Source of the DNA: Oscillospiraceae bacterium UBA6409
GTDB lineage: Bacteria > Bacillota > Clostridia > Oscillospirales > Oscillospiraceae
NCBI GenBank assembly: GCA_002438575.1
Contig: DJPP01000142.1
Location: 1,823-8,230, forward strand
Direction: 5' to 3'
Length of the DNA stretch: 6,408 bases
The position numbers were made by a program, and so were the translations under genes. Positions 1 to 5,676 of this stretch are shown piece by piece. The notes below the pieces were generated by a model. It searched no databases and was not told the origin of the DNA. It was given only the letters and a program-made list of their open reading frames with translations. Numbering within the stretch: position 1 is the stretch's first letter; each line of letters begins with the position of its first letter.

Positions 1-93
1 GCGGCCTATGGCCACATGGGCCGTGAGGACCTGGGTGTTTCCTGGGAAAAGACCGACCGTGTGGAGGCCTTGAAGGCCGCCCTGGGCAAGTGA
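1..93 (+). CDS. metK: S-adenosylmethionine synthetase (methionine adenosyltransferase), C-terminal end only
   Basis: Only the last 30 codons are inside the window, ending in TGA. The visible peptide starts [10 protein letters not shown] and continues with [17 protein letters not shown]. This matches the very conserved end of bacterial MetK, where an AAYGHFGR-like stretch is followed by a W-E-x-T-D motif and a short final helix. The family is cytosolic and joins ATP and methionine to make S-adenosylmethionine, the methyl donor that the TrmH-type methyltransferase in this same window would use. The active-site residues lie upstream of the window and cannot be checked. A GC-rich hairpin follows 12 bases after the stop. 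Identification rests on a short but highly characteristic tail, so the family call is firm although the gene is partial. Confidence 0.9.
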   Translation, partial: AAYGHMGREDLGVSWEKTDRVEALKAALGK

Positions 94-105
94 GTTTTTC
101 GATAG

Positions 106-131
106 CGGGGGCGGCTTTGCCGCCCCCGTTT
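106..131 (+). terminator. Hairpin terminator after metK
   Basis: A perfect 10-bp stem (106-115 with 119-128) closes on a TTT loop and is nearly all G-C. It is followed by only TTT and then ACCC, so the U-tract is short. It lies between the metK stop and the cupin ribosome binding site. No good promoter is visible between it and the cupin gene, so it may terminate only partly and act as an attenuator. Confidence 0.75.
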
Positions 132-156
132 ACCCAATAAAAAGGAGTGTATCGCT

Positions 157-480
157 ATGATGAAAAACCTCGATGTGTCCACTGTGCTGACCCTGCGGGA
201 GCAGGTGGCCTATCAGCCGGGGCAGGTGGTCAGCAAGACGCTGGCCCAGAACGACGCCGTCAGCGTGACGCTGTTCGCCTTCGACAAGGACGAGGAGATC
301 AGCACCCACGAGTCCGGCGGCGACGCGCTGGTGACGTGCCTGGACGGCGTGGGCCGCGTGACCGTGGATGGCGTGCCCCATGTGCTGCACACCGGCGAGT
401 CCATCCTTATGCCGGCGCGGCACCCCCACGCGGTGTACGGACAGGAGCAGTTCAAAATGCTGCTGGTGGTCGTATTCTGA
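157..480 (+). CDS. Small single-domain cupin protein
   Basis: The 107-residue protein has the length of a single-domain conserved-barrel cupin. The first cupin motif is around residues 48-64 (ISTHESGGDAL then LDG). The second is around 80-93 (GESILMPARHPHAV), with the usual Gly, Pro and His positions. Candidate metal ligands are H51, D56 and H91 (perhaps H89). The second His of the canonical HxH pair is replaced by Ser53, so metal binding, if any, is not of the textbook kind. There is no signal peptide, so it should be cytosolic. AAAGGAG at 141-147 is 9 bases from the ATG at 157; a second in-frame ATG follows at once (160) but is spaced worse. Such small cupins occur as sensors, isomerases or enzymes of unknown substrate, and I cannot assign a reaction. 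It lies downstream of metK and upstream of the amidohydrolase, which has its own promoter. Confidence 0.85.
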   Translation: MMKNLDVSTVLTLREQVAYQPGQVVSKTLAQNDAVSVTLFAFDKDEEISTHESGGDALVTCLDGVGRVTVDGVPHVLHTGESILMPARHPHAVYGQEQFKMLLVVVF

Positions 481-512
481 GAACGTCAAACGCGAATCAT
501 TTGCTTTGGCTG

Positions 513-545
513 GCGGGGGAAATTGTCTGTTGCAATTTCCCCCGC
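513..545. repeat. Perfect 13-bp inverted repeat over the amidohydrolase promoter
   Basis: GCGGGGGAAATTG (513-525) is matched exactly by CAATTTCCCCCGC (533-545) around a 7-base centre. It starts 33 bases after the cupin stop. It is not followed by a T-run on the + strand, so it does not look like a standard terminator. Its right arm covers most of the -35 box and the start of the spacer of the promoter at 530-558. An operator is therefore the more natural reading, although a factor-assisted terminator or mRNA 3'-end stabiliser for the cupin transcript remains possible. Confidence 0.75.
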
Positions 546-558
546 GTTGTGGTATCAT
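530..558 (+). promoter_or_regulatory. Promoter of the amidohydrolase gene
   Basis: TTGCAA (530-535) is followed after exactly 17 bases by TATCAT (553-558). A TGG just before the -10 gives an extended -10 element. Transcription would start near 565, leaving a leader of about 25 bases before the ATG at 590. The -35 lies inside the 13-bp inverted repeat at 513-545. Confidence 0.7.
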
Positions 559-589
559 GCGAAAAAATTTCCCAACAGGAGGGATGCAT

Positions 590-1885
590 ATGTACATCAA
601 TCAAGGAAAGTATGCGTTGGTGAACGGCGTGGTGCTGGACGGCACGCGGGACATGGCGCCCCGGACGGGGCTGGCCGTCTGTGTGGACGGGGACCGCATT
701 GCCGCTGTCTGCGGCGCGGCCGATGTGCCGGAGGGCTATGCGCGCGTGGACCTGGGCGGCAAATACCTGCTGCCGGGGCTGATCAACCTGCACGTACATC
801 TGCCCGCCTCCGGCAAGCCGAGAAAGAAGCCCTCCGATCCCAAGAAGCTGGTGAAGCTCATCACCTCTAACGGCCTGATGCGCCGTATCGGCGTGAAGAT
901 GTGCGAGGGTTACGCCAAAACGGAGCTGCTGTCCGGCGTGACCACCATCCGCACCGTTGGCGGTGTGGCGGACTTTGATACGATCATCCGCGATGCGGCC
1001 CGGCGGGGCGAGATACTGTCGCCCCGGGTGGTGGCATCCAATATGGCGGCGTCCGTTCCCGGCGGACACATGGCCGGGTCGCTGGCCTATGAGGCCCGCA
1101 CCCCGGAGGAGGCCGCGGCCTTCGTGGAGAAGATCGCGGCGGAGAAGCCCAACCTGATCAAGCTGATGATCACCGGCGGCGTTATGGACGCCGAGGTGGT
1201 GGGCGAGCCGGGCGTGCTGCGGATGCAGCCGGCGCTGGTCAAGGCGGCCTGCGATAAGGCCCACGCGCTGGGAATGCAGGTGGCCGCCCATGTGGAGAGC
1301 CCGGAGGGTGTCCGGGTGGCGCTGGAGAATGGCGTGGACTCCATCGAGCACGGCGCGAAGCCGGATGAGCACATCATGCAGCTGTGTAAGGAGTGCGGTG
1401 CTTTCCAGGTGTCTACCATCTCGCCCGCCGTGCCCTATGCGCTGTTCGACCGCAGTATTTCCCACGCCACCTATGAGCAGCAGGAGAACGGCAAGGTGGT
1501 GTTCGAGGGCATCATCGCCATGGCGAAGGCCTGTCTGGCGGAGGGTATCCCCGTGGGGCTGGGCACCGACACCGGCTGCCCCTACATCACCCACTACGAT
1601 ATGTGGCGCGAGCTGTGCTACTTTGTGAAGTACTGCGGCGTGACGCCGGAATTCGCGCTGCACAGCGCTACGCTGGGCAACGCGGCGCTGGCGGGCATCG
1701 CCGGTGAGACCGGGTCCATCGCGCCGGGAAAGTGCGCGGACATGATCGTCTGCGCGGCGGACCCACTGGCCGATCTGACCGCCCTGCAGACGCTGGATAT
1801 GGTCATCAAGTCCGGCTATCGTGTGGACCATCCCCAGGTGAAGAAAATGGACAATGTGGAACGGGAGCTGGACAAGTTCCTGTAA
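590..1885 (+). CDS. Metal-dependent amidohydrolase (imidazolonepropionase/prolidase-like)
   Basis: This 431-residue protein belongs to the amidohydrolase superfamily (PF01979 type). A short N-terminal beta-sandwich portion (residues 1-60) leads into the TIM barrel. The metal-site residues are all visible: H68 and H70 (NLHVH), K191 in LIKLMITGG (the likely carboxylated lysine bridging two metals), H234 (VAAHVES), H254 (DSIEHG) and D327 (GLGTDTG). The C-terminal GSIAPGKCADMIV stretch is the usual return strand of the sandwich. The set fits a binuclear hydrolase of the Xaa-Pro/Xaa-Arg dipeptidase and imidazolonepropionase-related branch, cutting a cyclic or peptide amide bond. The true substrate cannot be read from sequence. 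No signal peptide is seen, so it is cytosolic. AGGAGGG at 577-583 abuts an in-frame ATG at 584, which is too close, so the ATG at 590 (6 bases away) is taken as the start. It has its own promoter and terminator and appears monocistronic. An ordinary full-length enzyme with no broken motif. Confidence 0.92.
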   Translation: MYINQGKYALVNGVVLDGTRDMAPRTGLAVCVDGDRIAAVCGAADVPEGYARVDLGGKYLLPGLINLHVHLPASGKPRKKPSDPKKLVKLITSNGLMRRIGVKMCEGYAKTELLSGVTTIRTVGGVADFDTIIRDAARRGEILSPRVVASNMAASVPGGHMAGSLAYEARTPEEAAAFVEKIAAEKPNLIKLMITGGVMDAEVVGEPGVLRMQPALVKAACDKAHALGMQVAAHVESPEGVRVALENGVDSIEHGAKPDEHIMQLCKECGAFQVSTISPAVPYALFDRSISHATYEQQENGKVVFEGIIAMAKACLAEGIPVGLGTDTGCPYITHYDMWRELCYFVKYCGVTPEFALHSATLGNAALAGIAGETGSIAPGKCADMIVCAADPLADLTALQTLDMVIKSGYRVDHPQVKKMDNVERELDKFL

Positions 1886-1893
1886 ATACAGTG

Positions 1894-1925
1894 TATCCCC
1901 CCGGCGGAGCCGGGGGGATAGTTTT
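1894..1925. terminator. Intrinsic terminator between convergent genes
   Basis: A perfect 12-bp stem (1894-1905 with 1909-1920) has a GGA loop and is followed on the + strand by GTTTT. It begins 9 bases after the amidohydrolase stop and ends only a few bases before the stop of the oppositely oriented methyltransferase gene. It serves the + strand gene well. On the - strand the same hairpin is followed by CACTGTATTTA, a poor U-tract, so it may work in both directions but less well leftward. Confidence 0.85.
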
Positions 1926-1928
1926 CGC

Positions 1929-2747
1929 CTATTGACACTGCAGGCCCAGCTGATAGAAGGCCACAGCCGCCGCGGCAGCCACATTCAGACTGTCTACCCC
2001 GTGGGTCATGGGGATCATTACCGTGTGGTCGCATTGGGCGATGGTGCCGTCGGCCAGCCCGTCGCCCTCGGTGCCCAGCACTACCGCCAGCTTCTCCGCC
2101 GATAACAGGCGCGGGTCATCCAGCCGAAGGGAGTCCTCCCGCAGGGCCATAGCCACGGTGGTGAAGCCCAGATCGTGCAGTGCCGCCGTCCAGTCGCCCT
2201 CCGGCAGATAGGTCCATGGCACCAGAAAGACGTTGCCCATGCTCACCCGGGAGGCCCGGCGGTACAGGGGATCGCTGCCCGCTGTGGTCAGCAGGACAGC
2301 GTCCATACCCAGCGCCGCCGCGCAGCGGAAAATGGCGCCCACATTTGTGGGATTCATTACGTTTTCCAGCACGGCGATGCGCCGTGCCCCGGCGCAGACC
2401 TCCGCCACGGAGGGCAGGGGAGGGCGGCGCATGGCGCACAGCATCCCGCGGGTCAGGTGGAATCCGGTGAGCTTCGTCAGCACCTCCAGGGAAGCCGTGT
2501 AGACAGGGAGGTCCGGGTCACAGCGGCCCAGTATCTCAGCGCCCTTGCCAGTGATGTGCTGCGGCTCCATCAGGAACGACACCGGCACGCACCCGGCGTC
2601 CAGCGCACGGCCGATGACCAGCGGGCTCTCGGCGATGAACAGTGCGTTGGCCGGGTCGGCCCGGTTGACCAGCTGGTTTTCCGTGGCCCGGGCGTAGACG
2701 TCCAGCGCCGGGTCGGAAAAGTCGTGTATCTCAATGACCTGTGCCAT
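1929..2747 (-). CDS. TrmH/SpoU-family RNA 2'-O-methyltransferase
   Basis: The 272-residue protein shows the three SPOUT signature motifs. Motif 1 is NPTNVGAIFR (132-141, with the key N135 and R141). Motif 2 is LGTEGDGL (224-231). Motif 3 is IPMTHGVDSLNVAAAAAV (245-262, with S253, N255 and A257). These form the trefoil-knot site for S-adenosylmethionine and the dimer interface. The first 110 residues (including FIAESPLVIGRALDAG) resemble the SpoU substrate-binding domain of TrmH-like enzymes. It should methylate a ribose 2'-OH in rRNA or tRNA in the cytosol, but which nucleotide cannot be told. Its ATG lies one base after the TGA of the glycerate kinase gene (TGATATG), with AAGGAG at 2758-2763 inside the kinase's last codons, so translation is probably coupled. 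The stop is TAG. Length and motifs look intact. The link to glycerate kinase is probably only operon packing. Confidence 0.93.
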   Translation of the reverse strand: MAQVIEIHDFSDPALDVYARATENQLVNRADPANALFIAESPLVIGRALDAGCVPVSFLMEPQHITGKGAEILGRCDPDLPVYTASLEVLTKLTGFHLTRGMLCAMRRPPLPSVAEVCAGARRIAVLENVMNPTNVGAIFRCAAALGMDAVLLTTAGSDPLYRRASRVSMGNVFLVPWTYLPEGDWTAALHDLGFTTVAMALREDSLRLDDPRLLSAEKLAVVLGTEGDGLADGTIAQCDHTVMIPMTHGVDSLNVAAAAAVAFYQLGLQCQ

Positions 2748-2748
2748 A

Positions 2749-3861
2749 TCACTTCCACTCCTTCAGCAGTGCTTCCAGTGCCGCCCGGTAATAGGCGGCG
2801 GCGTTGGTCCTGGCCTCCTCAAGTGTCACCCCGGCGGGGTTGATACTGCGGACCGCCCGCAGGCCCAGCGGTGCCCATTGCTCCGGAGTCAGCGCCACCC
2901 GTCCGGCCAGTACGGCTGCGGGGACGTGCAGCCGCTGACACCGGCCTGCCACGCCGCTGATGGCCTTGCCGCCCAGGCTCTGGGCGTCAAAGGAGCCCTC
3001 GCCGGTGACCACCAGGCCGCAGTCTGCCGCGCGGCGGTCGAAGTCCACGGTGTCCAGCACCGTCTCGATGCCGGAGCGCAGGGTGCCGCACAGCAGCGCG
3101 GCGCAGCCCGCGCCGAAGCCACCGGCGGCACCGCCGCCGGGGAGGGTATCCACCTCCGCGCCCAGCTGCTCACGCAGCACCGCGGCAAGGTGCCGAAGCC
3201 CCGCGTCCAGACGCTGTACGCACGCCGCGTCCGCGCCCTTTTGCGGGGCGAAGATGTATGCCGCGCCGGTTTCGCCGTACAGGGGGTTGTCGATGTCGCA
3301 CATGACCGTCAGCACACCGGGCCGCAGGCCGGGGTGCCGCCCGGACAGGTCGATAGCCGCGATGTTTGTCAGCGTGCCGCCGGTTGGCACGAAGGGACGG
3401 CCCTGTCGGTCAGAGAACCGCACGCCCAGCGCGGCCGCCGCGCCGCAGCCGCCGTCGTTGGTGCAGCTGCCGCCCAGACCCAGGGTCAGACGCTTTGCGC
3501 CGTGATCCAGCGCGCGGCCCAGAAGCTGCCCCACACCGTAGGTGGTGGCCGCCTCCGGGTCGGGACGGCCCTCGGCCTGGTGCAGGCCTGCCGCGGCGGC
3601 GCATTCCACCACCGCCGTGTCGTCGGGCAGCAGGCCGTAGAAGCCGTCGAGGGTATCGCCGAAGGGACCGGACACGGGAACGGCGATACGCTGCCCGCCG
3701 CAGGCCTCCAGAAAACAGTCCGTGGTGCCCTCGCCGCCATCGGCCACCGGCAGGGCGTCGATGTGCCAGCCGGGGATGTGGAGGCTGCGGGCGATGCGGC
3801 AGATGTCCGGGGAGGACAGCGTGCCTTTGAATGAGTCGGAGAGGACAAGACAGCGTTTCAT
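2749..3861 (-). CDS. Glycerate 2-kinase (GlxK/GarK family)
   Basis: This 370-residue protein carries the conserved blocks of the PF02595 glycerate kinase family in order. They are SDSFKGTL (8-15), ADGGEGT (40-46), GLGGSCTNDGGCG (128-140), CDIDNPLYG (189-197), FAPQKGA (204-210), PGGGAAGGFGAG (241-252) and VVTGEGSFDAQSLGGKA (284-300). The glycine-rich blocks and the TGEGxxD motif form the nucleotide and substrate site. Members phosphorylate D-glycerate with ATP, mostly to 2-phosphoglycerate, feeding it into lower glycolysis. It is cytosolic. The frame stays open upstream to 3918, but ATG 3861 is chosen because AAGGGAG (3870-3876) sits 8 bases before it, the product then starts MKRCLVLSDSFKG like the family, and the promoter -10 lies at 3892. 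It is the first gene of an operon with the methyltransferase. Start and SD are wrapped in a 12-bp palindrome. The choice between 2- and 3-phosphoglycerate as product rests on family knowledge. Confidence 0.93.
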   Translation of the reverse strand: MKRCLVLSDSFKGTLSSPDICRIARSLHIPGWHIDALPVADGGEGTTDCFLEACGGQRIAVPVSGPFGDTLDGFYGLLPDDTAVVECAAAAGLHQAEGRPDPEAATTYGVGQLLGRALDHGAKRLTLGLGGSCTNDGGCGAAAALGVRFSDRQGRPFVPTGGTLTNIAAIDLSGRHPGLRPGVLTVMCDIDNPLYGETGAAYIFAPQKGADAACVQRLDAGLRHLAAVLREQLGAEVDTLPGGGAAGGFGAGCAALLCGTLRSGIETVLDTVDFDRRAADCGLVVTGEGSFDAQSLGGKAISGVAGRCQRLHVPAAVLAGRVALTPEQWAPLGLRAVRSINPAGVTLEEARTNAAAYYRAALEALLKEWK

Positions 3862-3873
3862 GGAGCGCGCTCC
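3862..3873. promoter_or_regulatory. 12-bp palindrome touching the glycerate kinase start codon and SD
   Basis: GGAGCGCGCTCC is a perfect 12-bp palindrome ending at the base before the ATG on the - strand. In the mRNA its first GGAG is the core of the Shine-Dalgarno sequence and its last CTCC touches the AUG. A 4-bp GGAG/CTCC stem with a CGCG loop could therefore hide the ribosome binding site. The stem is short, so any effect is uncertain. Confidence 0.45.
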
Positions 3874-3891
3874 CTTCGTTTTGATAAGGGG

Positions 3892-3920
3892 ATTATACCA
3901 GCCGGGAGAAAAAAACACAA
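3892..3920 (-). promoter_or_regulatory. Promoter of the glycerate kinase / methyltransferase operon
   Basis: On the - strand TTGTGT (3915-3920) is separated by 17 bases from a perfect TATAAT (3892-3897). TGG immediately before it makes an extended -10. Transcription would begin near 3885, giving a leader of roughly 24 bases. The -35 and much of the spacer are the T-run of the cstA terminator. Confidence 0.75.
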
Positions 3921-3940
3921 GGGACGGCGTATGCCGTCCC
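3908..3940 (-). terminator. Intrinsic terminator of the cstA gene
   Basis: GGGACGGC and GCCGTCCC form an 8-bp perfect stem (3921-3928 with 3933-3940) around a 4-base loop. Read on the - strand it is followed by TTGTGTTTTTTT, a good U-tract. It begins 49 bases after the cstA stop codon. On the + strand it is followed only by TCATGTTTTG and has no gene to terminate. Confidence 0.85.
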
Positions 3941-3989
3941 TCATGTTTTGTACGTTAATTGCCAAACCGATTTGAGGAGAGGAGAGAGC

Positions 3990-5486
3990 TTACTTGGCCA
4001 GCAGCTTAGCCGCGCGCTTCTTGCCGTACATACAGCAGGCTACCACATACGCCACAGCGCAGGCCACGCCGATAATGTAGGCAAACGTCCAGGGAATATG
4101 GAAGCCGATCTGGGCATTGGCGATGTAAGTGACGCAGATGAAGGTGTAGAAGCCGCCGGGGATCATGGGCATCCAGGCCCACTTGCCCTTGCCGTTCTCG
4201 AACATCCACGCGGTGATGCACAGGAAGGCGAACAGGGACAGCGTCTGGTTGGCCCAGGCGAAGTAACGCCACAGGATCATGAAGCCGTCGTTGTTGATCT
4301 TGGCGAACACCAGGATGGCGATGACCAGCGCGAAGATAGGCAGCGCCAGCTTGATGCGCTTGCCGTTGGTGGACTGGTCGATGTGCAGCGTCTCAGACAG
4401 ACTCAGACGCAGGGCGCGCAGCGCCGTATCACCGGAGGTGATGGGCAGGACGATAACGCCGATCAGAGCGATGATGCCGCCCACGTTGCCCAGCAGGTAC
4501 TTGCAGACCACGCCGACAGTACTGGTGGCCAGAGATGCATTGGGCTCCTGCAGCGCCAGGTTGTATACGCCCATAGCACCGGCAGCCCAGACCATGGCGA
4601 TGAAGCCCTCCAGCACCATCATGTTGTAGAAGGTGTTGCGGCCCTGACGCTCGCTCTTCATGGTGCGGGAGATGATAGCGGTCTGGGTGGAGTGGAAGCC
4701 GGACAGAATGCCGCAGGCCACCGTTACGAAGAAAATGGGCAGGAAGTGCTTGGTCTCAAAATACTCAGCATAGGTGAAGGGAGTGCCGTCGGCCAGCGCC
4801 AGCACGGGAGAGGACCAGTCGTCCCAGATGTTCAGCAGGGGCATACCCGTGGCAAAGATGCCAATGAACACACCGATGGCGGAGAACAGCAGGATGCCGC
4901 CGAAGATGGGGTAGATCTTGCCGATGATGGCATCGATGGGGAACACGGTGGCGATCAGATAGTACAGGAAGATGACACCGTAGATGATCCACGTGGTGGG
5001 ATCGTTGGCCTTGCCGCTGAGGTTGAAGACCTGGGTCGCGGCGATGTCGCCGGGGGTGTAAATGAACACGGCGCCCACCAACAGCAGCATGATGCAGACA
5101 AATACGTTGTAGAACTTGTAGACGCCCTTGGTGGAGTAGCGGCGGATCATCTCGGGCATCTGGGTGCCGCCGTCGCGCAGGCAGATCATGCCGGAGAAAT
5201 AGTCGTGCATGGCGCCGCCGATGATGTTGCCGATGGGGATGGTCAGGAACGCGATGGGCCCAAAGAGGATACCCTGGATCGGCCCGATGATGGGGCCGGT
5301 GCCCGCGATGTTCAGCAGGTTGATCAGGCTGTTTTTCCAGCCCTTCATGGGGACATAGTCAACGCCGTCTTCCTTGGTATAGGCGGGGGTCTTGCGGTCG
5401 TCAGGCCCGAAGACCTTTTCGCAGAAGCGCCCGTAGAGGGCTGCGCCGCCGATCAGGATGACCAGACCGATGATGAATGTCAGCAC
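3990..5486 (-). CDS. cstA: CstA-family carbon starvation protein (peptide/pyruvate transporter)
   Basis: The 498-residue protein is an integral inner-membrane carrier with about a dozen or more hydrophobic segments, the first at residues 2-18. Family landmarks are NIAGTGPIIGPIQG (59-72), GAMHDYFSG (91-99), LSGFHSTQTAIISR (261-274) and ITSGDTALRALRL (349-361). CstA and its paralogue BtsT take up pyruvate and/or peptides when better carbon sources run out. Which substrate applies here cannot be told. It is shorter than the roughly 700-residue E. coli CstA, as is common in Clostridia, and ends soon after the last membrane helix (CMYGKKRAAKLLAK). The frame is open upstream to 5786, but that extension is not CstA-like. 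The start is taken as GTG at 5486, preceded by AAAGGAG about 11 bases away, which gives a product beginning LTFIIGLVI. It has its own promoter at 5562-5589 and terminator at 3908-3940, and so appears monocistronic. Confidence 0.92.
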   Translation of the reverse strand: MLTFIIGLVILIGGAALYGRFCEKVFGPDDRKTPAYTKEDGVDYVPMKGWKNSLINLLNIAGTGPIIGPIQGILFGPIAFLTIPIGNIIGGAMHDYFSGMICLRDGGTQMPEMIRRYSTKGVYKFYNVFVCIMLLLVGAVFIYTPGDIAATQVFNLSGKANDPTTWIIYGVIFLYYLIATVFPIDAIIGKIYPIFGGILLFSAIGVFIGIFATGMPLLNIWDDWSSPVLALADGTPFTYAEYFETKHFLPIFFVTVACGILSGFHSTQTAIISRTMKSERQGRNTFYNMMVLEGFIAMVWAAGAMGVYNLALQEPNASLATSTVGVVCKYLLGNVGGIIALIGVIVLPITSGDTALRALRLSLSETLHIDQSTNGKRIKLALPIFALVIAILVFAKINNDGFMILWRYFAWANQTLSLFAFLCITAWMFENGKGKWAWMPMIPGGFYTFICVTYIANAQIGFHIPWTFAYIIGVACAVAYVVACCMYGKKRAAKLLAK

Positions 5487-5522
5487 AAAAACACACTCTC
5501 CTTTGTAAAGTGGATTTTCTCT

Positions 5523-5544
5523 TTCCGGAACGTCCGGATCGTCC
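5523..5544 (-). repeat. Tandem 9-bp repeat and TCCGGA dyad in the cstA leader
   Basis: GGAACGTCC (5527-5535) is followed directly by GGATCGTCC (5536-5544), 8 of 9 bases equal. Overlapping this, two palindromic TCCGGA blocks (5524-5529, 5533-5538) are 3 bases apart and could fold in RNA as a 6-bp stem with a 3-base loop. The element lies between the cstA -10 box and its ribosome binding site, so it could act as a downstream operator or as a leader hairpin. Confidence 0.5.
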
Positions 5545-5561
5545 CGAAAAATCATGTTCAG

Positions 5562-5589
5562 ATTATAGCACTGCGTAAATAAATTGCAC
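5562..5589 (-). promoter_or_regulatory. Promoter of cstA
   Basis: On the - strand a perfect TATAAT (5562-5567) is preceded by TGC, forming an extended -10. The best -35 is the weak GTGCAA (5584-5589) with a 16-base spacer. A poor -35 with a strong extended -10 suggests help from an activator. The predicted start near 5555 leaves a leader of about 70 bases before the GTG codon. Confidence 0.6.
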
Positions 5590-5613
5590 GTTAATCTTTG
5601 CGGCGAGTACATA

Positions 5614-5676
5614 AAAATGTCATAAATAAAATGTCGGAACCTGTAAAGAATTGCCGTAAAAGGAAACTTGTAAAAG
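5614..5676. repeat. Short direct repeats upstream of the cstA promoter
   Basis: AAAATGTC occurs exactly twice, 14 bases apart (5614-5621, 5628-5635). A GTAAARR-type heptamer then occurs three times (5643-5649, 5656-5662, 5670-5676), 13 and 14 bases apart. On the - strand these read as GACATTTT and YYTTTAC. The group sits 24 to 87 bases upstream of the weak cstA -35 box, where activator sites are expected. The AT-rich composition makes chance repeats more likely, so this is tentative. Confidence 0.4.

Noticed and set aside
513..545. Intrinsic terminator for the cupin gene
   Set aside because: The hairpin is strong but is followed by GTTGTGG rather than a T-run, and it overlaps the next promoter. 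I list it as an inverted repeat instead.
497..1984. 495-codon open frame on the - strand across the amidohydrolase
   Set aside because: It is an antisense shadow of a gene with complete catalytic motifs. Its translation is His/Arg/Gln-rich with no recognisable domain, and it runs through two intergenic regions and the terminator hairpin.
2734..3834. 366-codon + strand frame opposite glycerate kinase
   Set aside because: Shadow frame: the - strand carries all glycerate kinase motifs, while this frame is low-complexity Ala/Gly/Arg/Gln-rich with no domain.
3948..5582. 544-codon open frame on the + strand opposite cstA
   Set aside because: The product is extremely rich in Asp, Gly, His and Gln, as expected from the reverse complement of membrane-protein codons in GC-rich DNA. 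There is no ribosome binding site or known motif.
3952..5595. ACGTTAAT present on both flanks of cstA (3952-3959 and 5588-5595), as if a target-site duplication
   Set aside because: Only eight bases, in the same orientation, with no transposase or terminal inverted repeats. cstA keeps its own promoter and terminator and its composition matches its neighbours, so chance is the simpler explanation.
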